Assembly (NCBI RefSeq): GCF_019355555.1
Contig: NZ_CP072141.1
Coordinates: 1,854,001 to 1,918,000, forward strand
DNA length: 64,000 nucleotides
Reading direction: 5' to 3'
From: Rhizobium sp. L51/94
GTDB taxonomy: Bacteria > Pseudomonadota > Alphaproteobacteria > Rhizobiales > Rhizobiaceae
Shown in pieces: positions 28,267 to 36,066 of this stretch. How positions within the stretch are numbered: the stretch's first letter is position 1; each line of letters starts with the position of its first letter. The position numbers were made by a program, and so were the translations under genes. The notes beneath the pieces were generated by a model. It was not told the origin of the DNA. It did not search any database and worked only from the letters and a program-made list of their open reading frames with translations.

Positions 28267-28295
28267 GTTCCGTTTTATACGGAACAACGTTCCGT
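28267..28295. promoter_or_regulatory. candidate TetR operator with three half-sites
   Basis: GTTCCGT and ACGGAAC form a perfect dyad (28267-28285, 5-base centre), followed by a third GTTCCGT at 28289-28295. GGAAC and GTTCC in the overlap form another dyad around AAC. It lies between the divergent hydrolase and TetR genes and would control both. Confidence 0.75.
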
Positions 28296-28308
28296 TTTGC
28301 AAGTGGGT

Positions 28309-28941
28309 ATGACTGTGCGCGATGAAACGAATGACAAACCGGCGGGGGCGGACGAAACGGAACGTCCGGATCGCCGTGTGCGCGCCGATGCCCAGCGCAA
28401 TCTCGACGGCCTGTTGAAGGCAGCAATGGCGGTATTTTCCAGTTCCGGCGTCGATGCTCCGGTCCGCGAAATCGCGACCAGGGCGGGCGTCGGCGTCGGC
28501 ACGTTGTATCGACACTTTCCACAGCGCGCCGATCTGGTGGCGGCTGTCTTCCGGCATGAGGTGGATGCCTGTGCCGAGGCTGCCGCAACACTTGCCGCAG
28601 AACACGCGCCTGGCGAGGCCCTGGCACATTGGATGCAGCGCTATGCGGGCTTCATTGCCACCAAGCGCGGTCTCGCCTCGGCGCTGCACTCCGGCGATCC
28701 GACGTTCGAGACCCTCCCGGGCTATTTCCAGCAGAGACTGCAGCCCGCGTTGCGAAACCTTCTGGAGGCCGCGGCAGCTGCCGGTGAAGCGCGCACGGAT
28801 GTCGACGCAGAGGAATTGCTGGGCGCTGTCGCGCGTCTGTGCATGTCCTCACAGGATAATGATCCGGACCATGCACGCCGGATGGTGGCCCTGCTGTCCG
28901 ACGGACTGCGCTATGGCGCGCGCCGAAACACGCCCGGATAG
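28309..28941 (+). CDS. TetR-family regulator
   Basis: This 210-residue protein has a TetR helix-turn-helix (GVDAPVREIATRAGVGVGTLYRHFPQRADLVAAVF). The C-terminal domain is helical (GEALAHWMQRYAGFIATKRG, then a long helix). The start at 28309 was chosen because it lies after the operator and is followed by a flexible acidic N-tail. It is divergent from the hydrolase/aldo-keto reductase operon, so it probably represses it and itself. Its end overlaps the convergent DUF1089 gene by 31 bases. Confidence 0.88.
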   Translation: MTVRDETNDKPAGADETERPDRRVRADAQRNLDGLLKAAMAVFSSSGVDAPVREIATRAGVGVGTLYRHFPQRADLVAAVFRHEVDACAEAAATLAAEHAPGEALAHWMQRYAGFIATKRGLASALHSGDPTFETLPGYFQQRLQPALRNLLEAAAAAGEARTDVDAEELLGAVARLCMSSQDNDPDHARRMVALLSDGLRYGARRNTPG

Positions 28942-29456
28942 TCGCCGACGATGCCGTCGCCATCGACCTCGATTTCGACGCTGAAGCCGGTGGACAGGCC
29001 ATCGTAGCGGAAACGCTTCTCGCCAAGCCTCGTATAGCGCTGCTCGACCGCTTTCACAGCGAGGTCGGGCACGGAGACATAGGCGACTTTGATCGTTCCG
29101 GTCTCACCGACAGCGAGGTCGAGCCTGCGGATGGGCAGGGTGTTGGTAAACGGCGTGGCCGCGATGTCGACGTCGATGCAGCCTGAAAGCCCGGCAAGCT
29201 CCATGCCATCGGCACCGCTCCAGCGCCCGTGTCCGTCCGACACCAGGTGCAGCGCCGGACCGTCGACTATCTGCATGCTGACTTCGCGTACGCGCCACCG
29301 GGGATCGAGGGTCAGTTGGTAGGAAAGACCGAAGCGGTGACCGTCGCGCTCGCCGATCACCAGGCTCCGGGCCGCAATCCGCGTTTCGTCATCGGCAACG
29401 AAGAGATGCTCGAGCCCCTTGCCGTCCCAGTCCGTCCACCGCACCACCCGCAACAT
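28911..29456 (-). CDS. putative glycolipid-binding protein (DUF1089)
   Basis: This 181-residue beta-rich protein matches the family annotated as putative glycolipid-binding. The start is WTDWDGKGLEHLF, followed by a repeat of beta strands (SLVIGERDGHRFGLSYQLTL) and GLSGCIDVDIAATPFTNTLP. No signal peptide is evident, so it is probably cytoplasmic. The start at 29456 has GGGAG eight bases upstream. The name is inherited from a weakly supported family label and the function is unknown. Confidence 0.75.
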   Translation of the reverse strand: MLRVVRWTDWDGKGLEHLFVADDETRIAARSLVIGERDGHRFGLSYQLTLDPRWRVREVSMQIVDGPALHLVSDGHGRWSGADGMELAGLSGCIDVDIAATPFTNTLPIRRLDLAVGETGTIKVAYVSVPDLAVKAVEQRYTRLGEKRFRYDGLSTGFSVEIEVDGDGIVGDYPGVFRRAP

Positions 29457-29594
29457 CGCCCTATCTCCCATGTAGATTCGCACTATGGCCGACGGGTTCA
29501 CCGCTTCAAGCCTGCGTCTTGCAGGCGGTCGCACCGCCGGTGGGATGCCTCCCGGACGAGATCGCGAGGATTCCCCAGGCCCATCGCTGATCCC

Positions 29595-30083
29595 TCAGCC
29601 GAGCGCCTGCAGGTAGCGCATGCCGGTGACCGGGCGGGGAGTGAAGTCCAGCTGTTCGTAGAAGCGGTGGGCAGCGACGTTGCCGGTGGCGGCGCTGACC
29701 GAGAGGTAGCGGCAACCGGCCTTGCGGGCGGTCTCGCGGGCGCGGTCGACGAGATGCTGGCCGATGCCGTGGCCGCGATGGCCGTCGCGCACGAAGAGAT
29801 GATGCAGGTCCATGCCGCGCTGGCCTTCCTGCGCCCTGTAGAGCGGCACGAGGATGGCATAGCCGAGGAGGCCTTCGGCTGAATCGGCAACCAGCGCCGT
29901 GATCCACGGCAGGGGGCCGAAGAGATCGCGTTCCAGCTGCTCCGGCGTCGTCGCGGCCGCATCGCCGTGATGGGCTGCCAGCAGGGTGATCATCGCGTTG
30001 AGGTCTGGCAAGTCCTCGCGCCTGGCGGCACGGATAGTCAGCACCGGAGGTCTCAGCAGAGATATTTCACTGTCTTCGAGCAT
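29595..30083 (-). CDS. GNAT-family acetyltransferase
   Basis: This 162-residue protein is an N-acetyltransferase of the GNAT superfamily. It has an acceptor-side start TIRAARREDLPDLNAMI, the acetyl-CoA loop VRDGHRGHGIGQHLVDRA and a C-terminal strand NVAAHRFYEQLDFTPR. The acceptor substrate cannot be predicted. The start at 30083 has AGGA upstream. It is flanked by the heptamer-repeat element. Confidence 0.85.
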   Translation of the reverse strand: MLEDSEISLLRPPVLTIRAARREDLPDLNAMITLLAAHHGDAAATTPEQLERDLFGPLPWITALVADSAEGLLGYAILVPLYRAQEGQRGMDLHHLFVRDGHRGHGIGQHLVDRARETARKAGCRYLSVSAATGNVAAHRFYEQLDFTPRPVTGMRYLQALG

Positions 30084-30275
30084 GGTCTGCGTCCTGTGTG
30101 GAGTGCCGTCAGGACGCTGTCGCATACAACAAAGCCGCCTGACGGCGGCTTGTTGACAAAAATGATCTGCCGGCCGCCCTTCTAGAGGTACAGCCAAAAG
30201 TACGAGCGGGTGATGAGCGCGTGCGTGATCATGGGAAAAGAGATGATCTGAAATGGGGGGGATGTCAAGGGAGGT
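30084..30275. other. gap upstream of the acetyltransferase gene
   Basis: This region holds the promoter of the acetyltransferase gene and a small palindrome GCCGCC-TGACG-GCGGC near 30131-30150. No gene is seen. Confidence 0.4.
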
Positions 30276-30532
30276 GGTGATTAGTGAGCAGTGATTGGTG
30301 AGTAGAGGCAGTAGGCGTTAGGCAGTAGGCAGTAGGATTTGATCATTAGGTAGGCGCTTTGAATATAAGTAGCAGAAATTGTGAGATCAGCGGTCATAGG
30401 CAATAGCGCATTCAAGTTGCCGTTAGATATTGATGGGGACTTGATTCAACACTCTGTTAGAAATAGCGACTGCCTACTGCCTACTGACTACTGCCTACTG
30501 CCTACTGCCTACTCACTACTCACTACTCACTA
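30276..30532. repeat. inverted heptamer-repeat element
   Basis: The right side has six CTGCCTA-type units at 30470-30511 (the third is CTGACTA), followed by three CTCACTA units at 30512-30532. The left side, about 30276-30336, has diverged copies in opposite orientation (TAGGCAG, GTGAGTA-like). The two arms flank an AT-rich centre of about 130 bases. The same units form the array at 1817-1937. The right arm runs into the end of the MerR gene. Confidence 0.85.
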
Positions 30533-30963
30533 AACACATGCCCTCCACCAACATGATCCGTCTCGCAAAGACCGTGGTCGGAGAGGGCTCGGATGACGTA
30601 GCAGTCTTCTATGCTGTGGCCGTTGCAGTGGGAGACGATGCGTTCCAGTTCGTTTTCCAGCTTCTTCAGGCGGGCGATCTTTTCGCGGACGTCGGCAAGG
30701 TGCTCGCGGGCGATCTGGTCGGCATCGCGGCAGGGCCTTTCCGGATGCTGGCTGAGGGTGATCAGCCCGCGGATCGCCTCGACTGTCAGGCCGAGATCGC
30801 GGCCGTGGCGGATAAAAGCCAGCCGCTCCACATCGGTCTCGCCGTAGCGCCGCTGGTTGCTGTCGCTGCGCTCGGGCGCGTCGAGCAGCCCGACCTGCTC
30901 GTAGTAGCGGATGGTCGGCACCTTGACGCCGGCGCGCTTCGACAATGTCCCGATCGACAGCAT
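30523..30963 (-). CDS. MerR-family metal-sensing regulator (ZntR/CadR-like)
   Basis: This 146-residue regulator has the MerR start MLSIGTLSKRAGVKVPTIRYYE, a long dimerisation helix and metal-binding residues Cys78 (ERPCRDAD), Cys113, His116 and Cys121 (SHCNGHSIEDC). Their spacing follows ZntR (79, 114/115, 119, 124), so zinc, cadmium or lead is likely, although the cysteine spacing is only approximate. The last two codons and stop come from the heptamer repeat. It is divergent from the exporter, with a palindromic operator between them. Confidence 0.88.
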   Translation of the reverse strand: MLSIGTLSKRAGVKVPTIRYYEQVGLLDAPERSDSNQRRYGETDVERLAFIRHGRDLGLTVEAIRGLITLSQHPERPCRDADQIAREHLADVREKIARLKKLENELERIVSHCNGHSIEDCYVIRALSDHGLCETDHVGGGHVFSE

Positions 30964-30977
30964 GGCGAAATTTCCTC

Positions 30978-31008
30978 TTGTTCCTCTAGTCGCTAGAGGG
31001 ATTAGATA
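30978..31008 (+). promoter_or_regulatory. MerR-type promoter with 19-base spacer
   Basis: TTGTTC (30978-30983) and TAGATA (31003-31008) are 19 bases apart, the long spacing typical of MerR-activated promoters. The dyad CCTCTAG-TCG-CTAGAGG (30983-30999) fills the spacer, resembling operators of zinc/cadmium/lead MerR regulators. It would drive the exporter gene at 31062. Confidence 0.85.
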
Positions 31009-31061
31009 GGATGTCACACAGGTTCTGGCAACAAAATCAGCCCGATAAGAAAGGTGACATC

Positions 31062-31811
31062 ATGAGCGCTTCCTGCGGCCACACCCACGGTCCCTTCGAC
31101 GGCATGTCGGATACCTACAAGACGCGCCTGTGGATCGTCATCGCGCTCAACGGCATCATGTTCTTCGTCGAGATGGTCGCCGGCCAATTGGCCCGGTCCC
31201 AGGCGCTGCAGGCGGACGCACTGGATTTCTTTGCCGATTCCGTCACCTACGGCATCTCGCTGGCCGTCATCGGCGCGTCTCCCCGGATCCGCACCATGGC
31301 GGCGGCGGGCAAGGGCATCAGCCTGTTCCTGATGGGCCTGTTCGTCTGCGCGGCCACCATCTACCGGGTCTTCGTGGTCGGCGTGCCGGAAGCGCCGGTC
31401 ATGGGCATCATCGGCTTCCTGGCGCTGCTTGCCAACCTTGCAACCGTCGTGCTGCTGGTCAACTACAAGGATGGCGATGCCAACGTGCGCTCCGTCTGGC
31501 TCTGCTCGCGCAACGATGCCATCGGCAATGTCGTGGTCATGGCAGCAGCTCTCGGCGTCTGGGGCACCAACACAGCCTGGCCGGATCTCGCGGTCGCGGC
31601 CGTCATGGCAGGCCTGTTCCTGACCTCTTCGGTGCAGATCCTCAGCCACTCCTGGCGCGAATGGAAAGCAGCCGGAACCGGCGGTGTCGCTGACACCCAT
31701 GATCACGAAGGTCACGACCATGCCGGCCACAATCATGGGGGCTGCTGCTCTCACGACCACGCCGCCGGCGATAGCCACGACCACAAGCCGGCAGCCGCAC
31801 ACAGCCATTGA
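31062..31811 (+). CDS. cation diffusion facilitator-like metal exporter
   Basis: This 249-residue protein has about six membrane segments and a His-rich tail from about residue 222 (DTHDHEGHDHAGHNHGG, CCSHDH, DSHDHKP). The metal sites differ from classic CDF proteins: segment 2 has ADALDFFADS (Asp55-x3-Asp59) and segment 5 has CSRNDAIGN (Cys148-x3-Asp152). The cytoplasmic C-terminal domain of typical CDFs is missing. It is divergent from a MerR regulator with a MerR-type promoter, so it is an induced metal efflux system. The metal is not proven. Confidence 0.85.
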   Translation: MSASCGHTHGPFDGMSDTYKTRLWIVIALNGIMFFVEMVAGQLARSQALQADALDFFADSVTYGISLAVIGASPRIRTMAAAGKGISLFLMGLFVCAATIYRVFVVGVPEAPVMGIIGFLALLANLATVVLLVNYKDGDANVRSVWLCSRNDAIGNVVVMAAALGVWGTNTAWPDLAVAAVMAGLFLTSSVQILSHSWREWKAAGTGGVADTHDHEGHDHAGHNHGGCCSHDHAAGDSHDHKPAAAHSH

Positions 31812-31851
31812 GGCTGCGGATGTCCCGGATTTAGCCAATTCCCCAAACGAA

Positions 31852-31885
31852 ATCAGCCCATTGCATTTGCGTGCAATGGGCTGAT
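31852..31885. terminator. bidirectional terminator
   Basis: ATCAGCCCATTGCA and TGCAATGGGCTGAT form a perfect 14-base stem around TTTGCG between convergent genes (metal exporter and DoxX). Confidence 0.8.
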
Positions 31886-31914
31886 CCGTGTGTGCAGCTT
31901 TCGAATAACGTCGA

Positions 31915-32304
31915 CTATTCCTGGCGCAGCTTTGCGTCGACGCTGACAGGGCCTGGGCCCGATGTCACGAAGTAGAGGAACAGGAAGCAGAAGACGACGG
32001 CAGCATAGCCGCCGTTTTCGGTCGGGAAGAAGCTCTTCGGGAAATGGGCGATGAAGTAGGCAGCCGCCATTTCGCCGCTGAGCACGAAGGCTACGATCCG
32101 TGTCTGGAAGCCGATCAGGAACAGGAAGCCGAGGATAAGCTCGATCAGCCCCGCGACCCATGGCAGCGAGCCCTCCGGCGGCATGAAGACGCCGGCGTGG
32201 AAATGGAAGATCTTGGCAGTGCCGAACGAAAAGATGACCAGGCCAAAGACGATGCGCAGGAGGCTGAGCACGTAGGGCTGGGCGGAGGATAGTTGCTGTT
32301 TCAT
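31915..32304 (-). CDS. DoxX-family membrane protein
   Basis: This 129-residue protein has four membrane segments and the DoxX/DoxD pattern: VLSLLRIVFGLVIFSFGTAKIF, LIELILGFLFLIGF and AAYFIAHFPKSFFPTENGG. DoxX proteins are small membrane proteins linked to redox or sulfur stress. The start at 32304 has GGAG. It is convergent with the metal exporter. Confidence 0.85.
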   Translation of the reverse strand: MKQQLSSAQPYVLSLLRIVFGLVIFSFGTAKIFHFHAGVFMPPEGSLPWVAGLIELILGFLFLIGFQTRIVAFVLSGEMAAAYFIAHFPKSFFPTENGGYAAVVFCFLFLYFVTSGPGPVSVDAKLRQE

Positions 32305-32470
32305 AATCTTCTCCGGTGGTTGGGCTTTGTCGGTTGATGAGCAGCGTCCGCCGATACTCTTGAAAAAAACCCCATAGCGCGACACTCTGCCGCCGCCAAG
32401 CCGACCGGCGGCGACAGACTGTTCACAGGTTCGGCCCCCAGGATCGTCATCCTCGGGCCCGACCCGAGGA

Positions 32471-33184
32471 CTAGGCCACGGCCTGCAGCTGCGCCTCGCC
32501 ATTGTGCAGGAAGCATGCCTTGGTGAAGAGGCCGAGGTCGACGAGGTTGGGAAGGCGGATATCGGAGATATCCGGCAGGCGCCGGCTCTCGGCATCGAAC
32601 GAACGGTCGATCTGCGAGATGAAGCCGAGGACGATGCCTGTCTCCTTCGCAAAACTGCCCAGTGCGGCGATCTGCTCGGAGAGCACGGGTTTTTGGCGGC
32701 TCTGGTCGAGGATCTGCAGGTAGTCGATGATCGCGATCGTTCCAGGCCTGGACCCCGCCAGATGCCGGATGACGTAATCCGCGCTGATATCGTCGGACGT
32801 GACGACCTCCAGCCTGTCGCAATCGGTGCGATCGTCCTTTTCGAGCACGCCGATATGCTTGCGCACCTGCTGCTCCGTCATTTCGAGCGTGAAAAACACC
32901 GCCCTTCTGTCGTCGCTGATGGCATCGACCAGAAGCTGCAGCCCGAGGCTGGTCTTGCCGTGCCCCGGTCGCCCCGCCACCAGCAGCAGGTCGCCGTTCT
33001 CGAGCCTCGACAATATCGTTTCCGACAACGACCTGACGGCCATGCGCGAAGACAGCATGCTCCATCGGGCAAACCCCTCGTCGCGGGCGATCTGGTCCAG
33101 CGCCTGGTTGAGCGGAACGCCAGAGCTCCGGGCCATCAGCTTTGCCCGCCGTTTCAGTTGGAATATGGGTGCAGAAAGTTTCAT
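32471..33184 (-). CDS. standalone DnaB-type RecA-fold ATPase
   Basis: This 237-residue protein corresponds to the C-terminal ATPase domain of DnaB helicase. The Walker A motif GRPGHGKTS is at residues 71-79, FFTLEMTEQQVRKH follows, a Walker B-like strand TIAIIDYLQIL is near 147-157, and IVLGFISQID comes after. The N-terminal DnaB domain is missing and replaced by about 50 residues (RAKLMARSSGVPLNQALDQIA). The role is unknown, perhaps a helicase accessory or nucleotide-binding regulator. The start at 33184 has GGAGG. Confidence 0.8.
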   Translation of the reverse strand: MKLSAPIFQLKRRAKLMARSSGVPLNQALDQIARDEGFARWSMLSSRMAVRSLSETILSRLENGDLLLVAGRPGHGKTSLGLQLLVDAISDDRRAVFFTLEMTEQQVRKHIGVLEKDDRTDCDRLEVVTSDDISADYVIRHLAGSRPGTIAIIDYLQILDQSRQKPVLSEQIAALGSFAKETGIVLGFISQIDRSFDAESRRLPDISDIRLPNLVDLGLFTKACFLHNGEAQLQAVA

Positions 33185-33385
33185 GCGTAACCTCCATCAC
33201 GAGCCGAAAACGCAACCCCTCCGCATGCGATGCCCGAACAGATGGTTCGATGAACGTTTGTCACCCTGCATGTATGATGCTTCCCCGAATGGAGGGGGGA
33301 GGCGTGGGCCTAGCCTGATCCAAAGACTAGCCACCGCCGTGAGTCGCGGCAAGCGCAAATGCGGCTGATCTCAGGCTCGGCCAAC

Positions 33386-34582
33386 TCAGCCCGCCCATGG
33401 CTCGAACGGGTCGGGAAGATCGCGCCAGCTTTCGGGCGTGAAGGCATCGGCTTGTATCAGGCAGGCATCGAGCTGCTGCCTGATCCAGACTTCGTCCATC
33501 GGATCGGCGCCGATGAAGACGATTTCCTGCCGGCGATCGCCCCAGACCGGGTCTATATAGGTTTCCATCAGCCGCACGGTTTCCGCATCCTGCGGCCAGC
33601 GCTCGCGTGGCAGCGATGCCCACCAGAGACCCATGTTCGCGGTTCGAACCATGGCACCCGCCTGGCTGAGTTCGCCCACATGGTTCGTACGCGTCGCCAG
33701 CCAGAAGAATCCTTTCGAGCGCACGACGCCCGGCCATGGGCGATCCAGAAATGCGCGCAGTCTTGCGGGGTCGAAGGGGCGCTTTTCGCGATAGACGAAG
33801 GAGCGGATGCCATATTCCGCAGTTTCCGGAATATGGTCTTTGAAGCCATGAAGCTCCTTGAACCAGAGCGGGTTCGTCTCGGCTTTTTCGATGTTGAACA
33901 GGCCGGTTCCAAGAACGTCGCCGGGAGCAACCGCACCGAAATCCGCCTCGATCAGGCGTGCATCCGGATTGAGCCCGACGATGATCTTCCTCGCAGCATC
34001 GCGCTGCGCCTCCGTTGCGCTGCCGACCTTGTTGAGGACGACCACGTCGGCAAATTCGATCTGCTCGACCAGCAGGTCGACAATCGTCCGATTATCTTCC
34101 TCGCCCGCCGTTTCGCCCCTATCGGCGAGGAAATCGGAAGATCCATAATCCTTGAGCAGGTTGGCAGCGTCGACGACGGTCACCATCGTGTCGAGCCTGG
34201 CGATATCGGAGAGGCTTTCGCCGGCTTCGTCGCGGAATTCAAAAGTCGTGGCAACCGGCAGCGGCTCGGCAATGCCGGTGGATTCGATAAGCAGATAGTC
34301 AAAGCGACCTTGCTCGGCGAGCTGGCGAACCTCTTTCAGCAGGTCGTCGCGTAGTGTGCAGCAGATGCAGCCGTTGGTCATCTCAACCAGTTGCTCATCG
34401 GTACGCGAAAGATTGGCACCTCCATCCCGCACCAGCGCCGCATCGATGTTGACCTCGCTCATGTCGTTGACGATCACCGCAACCCGCATTCCCTCACGGT
34501 TTCCGAGGATATGATTGAGCAAAGTGGTCTTGCCGGCACCAAGGAAGCCGGACAGGACGGTAACAGGAAGTCTCGAATTCAT
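33386..34582 (-). CDS. COG0523 (CobW-like) GTPase, likely zinc chaperone
   Basis: This 398-residue protein has the P-loop GFLGAGKTT at residues 12-20, the conserved cysteine motif [13 protein letters not shown], and the switch region [20 protein letters not shown]-terminal CobW_C domain follows ([19 protein letters not shown]). COG0523 proteins move metals to enzymes; ZigA/ZagA types are induced under zinc starvation. The promoter contains a Zur-box-like palindrome, which supports a role in zinc starvation. No cobalamin gene is nearby. Confidence 0.88.
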   Translation of the reverse strand: MNSRLPVTVLSGFLGAGKTTLLNHILGNREGMRVAVIVNDMSEVNIDAALVRDGGANLSRTDEQLVEMTNGCICCTLRDDLLKEVRQLAEQGRFDYLLIESTGIAEPLPVATTFEFRDEAGESLSDIARLDTMVTVVDAANLLKDYGSSDFLADRGETAGEEDNRTIVDLLVEQIEFADVVVLNKVGSATEAQRDAARKIIVGLNPDARLIEADFGAVAPGDVLGTGLFNIEKAETNPLWFKELHGFKDHIPETAEYGIRSFVYREKRPFDPARLRAFLDRPWPGVVRSKGFFWLATRTNHVGELSQAGAMVRTANMGLWWASLPRERWPQDAETVRLMETYIDPVWGDRRQEIVFIGADPMDEVWIRQQLDACLIQADAFTPESWRDLPDPFEPWAG

Positions 34583-34592
34583 TGCTAACCCC

Positions 34593-34612
34593 AATACACG
34601 TTATAACATTAC
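34593..34612 (-). promoter_or_regulatory. candidate Zur box
   Basis: A core GTTATAAC (34600-34607) with flanking GTAAT and GTGTA arms sits about 10-30 bases upstream of the COG0523 start. The alphaproteobacterial Zur consensus is close to TGTTATAATATAACA. The core matches well and the flanks only partly. Confidence 0.55.
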
Positions 34613-35119
34613 AATAATTTTGCCTGGAATTTTGTCAAGCACGTTCCGGTGGGAGGAGGGGTCGTCTCGCGGTTTGGCGCCAATGACTGTCCGGCGGTAG
34701 AGCAATTCGAAGCCCACGACCCGTAGGTCTTTCAGCCCTCGCAGAGATCGACCGTACGATATCATAACAATCGGAAGTGGTATTCAACATGCTGGACTAG
34801 GTCACAGACAGTATAACCACGGCTATTCGCTCGTTCGGTCAAATGCCTGCGGGTTTGACTGGCCGCGCGGGTTGATGTGCTGATCTACATGGGCTGACGT
34901 TGATACTGCGGAATGCGCGTTGAACTCTGTACTCGTCTCAGGCATCGGGTTGAGGGGCCGCTTTGGCTCGTATTGGAATTCAGGCGCTAATGTGTTTACT
35001 CGAGGGTCAAAGAAGCTCTTGTCTGACGCGGACATTCGGCTTCTCTTCAAGCGTGACGTTGATAACGTTGCGCAAAAATTGTAAAGCTTGAGTACCAATA
35101 ACTGGCGGCGGGAGTATGG
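34613..35119. other. AT-rich gap with no clear gene
   Basis: This gap is clearly lower in GC than its neighbours. A minus-strand frame (about 35030 down to 34823, start MSASDKSFFDPR) is possible, but its composition does not match other genes here and I cannot support it. Nothing else is recognised. Confidence 0.45.
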
Positions 35120-35446
35120 ATGCGGTTTAATTTCATTGCTGCAGTCATAGTTTGTGCAGTGGCATTGCTCATAGCTTTGGACAGGCGCTGGACTTTGAGA
35201 AAGACGCGTCATTGGCGTCCGACGATGGCTACGGTTACCGCGTCTCGCACCCGGCTCATTGGTGACTCAAGCGATGTTTTTGTCGATGTTGCATTTCTTT
35301 TCAACGGGTCGAACGCCTACGCCCGGAACCTGGCGACGAAAGGAAACAGCTTGGCAGATTATCCTTGCGGACACCAAATTCGGCTCTTGGTAGACCCGAA
35401 TAATTCTTCCAAATGTACATTGGAAGAGCTTGTTCAAGCGCCGTAG
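35120..35446 (+). CDS. DUF3592-like membrane protein
   Basis: This 108-residue protein has one N-terminal membrane helix (FNFIAAVIVCAVALLIAL), then a soluble beta-rich part (VFVDVAFLFNGSNAYARN, CGHQIRLLVDPNNSSKC). The pattern fits DUF3592, a widespread single-pass membrane family of unknown function. Its GC content is near 50 percent, below the neighbours, so it may be a recent acquisition. No ribosome site stands out. Confidence 0.55.
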   Translation: MRFNFIAAVIVCAVALLIALDRRWTLRKTRHWRPTMATVTASRTRLIGDSSDVFVDVAFLFNGSNAYARNLATKGNSLADYPCGHQIRLLVDPNNSSKCTLEELVQAP

Positions 35447-35604
35447 CCGACTCTCCTTTGCCTCCCCCAAAACCACCCGCACACCTCGCAAGACCTATCG
35501 CACCCGCTTACCCCTCCCATCAAAATTCCGTCGCTTGACCCATCGCCATCGGGATGATCTGCCATAGATGGGGAGTTAGCGACTAGGAGCGAAAGGACGG
35601 AAAA

Positions 35605-35898
35605 ATGAGTGCTTATGTGGTTTTCGTGCGCGACCGGATTACCGATCCGGAAGAATTCGCGACTTATGGCAAGATGGCGCCGCGGGCGGCTGAGGGGCGT
35701 GAGATGAAGCCGCTGGCCTTCTACGGGGCGGTGAAGACGCTGGAGGGCGATGCAGTCGACGGGTCCGTCATCCTCGAGTTTCCGACCATGGAGGCGGCGC
35801 AGGACTGGTACGACAGCCCGCTCTACCAGGAAGCCGTCCAGCACCGCTTCAAGGGTGCCGATTATCGCGTCTTCGTCGTCGAAGGCGTCGCCGGTTGA
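35605..35898 (+). CDS. DUF1330 family protein
   Basis: This 97-residue protein matches DUF1330: MSAYVVFVRDRITDPEEFATY, then VILEFPTMEAAQDWYDSPLYQEAV. The family has a ferredoxin-like dimeric fold and no assigned activity. AAAGGA lies before ATG. It appears to be a single-gene unit. Confidence 0.88.
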   Translation: MSAYVVFVRDRITDPEEFATYGKMAPRAAEGREMKPLAFYGAVKTLEGDAVDGSVILEFPTMEAAQDWYDSPLYQEAVQHRFKGADYRVFVVEGVAG

Positions 35899-36066
35899 TC
35901 GGTGACGACGGGCGGGTGTCCCTGATGTTCGCCTTTTGGCAACCGTTGAAATTTGCGTAGCGGGGCGGGTGCTTGGGAAAACTACGTCCACCCGTGCGCC
36001 ACCTGCGCCAGACCCGCGCCATATTCCCTCGTTAGGTGGGGGAATACGAACCTTTCGGAGTAAAGC

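Noticed and set aside
30470..30532. Possible CRISPR or tRNA-associated repeat
   Set aside because: The units are heptamers with no spacers and no cloverleaf is visible, so it is a tandem-repeat arm.
33246..33262. GAAC and GTTC blocks that could be a LexA box upstream of the DnaB-like gene
   Set aside because: The direct GTTC-N7-GTTC spacing of the alphaproteobacterial LexA box is not met.
34823..35030. Possible minus-strand small protein in the AT-rich gap
   Set aside because: Its composition does not follow the GC-rich third-position pattern of real genes here, and no family was recognised, so it is mentioned only in the gap description.
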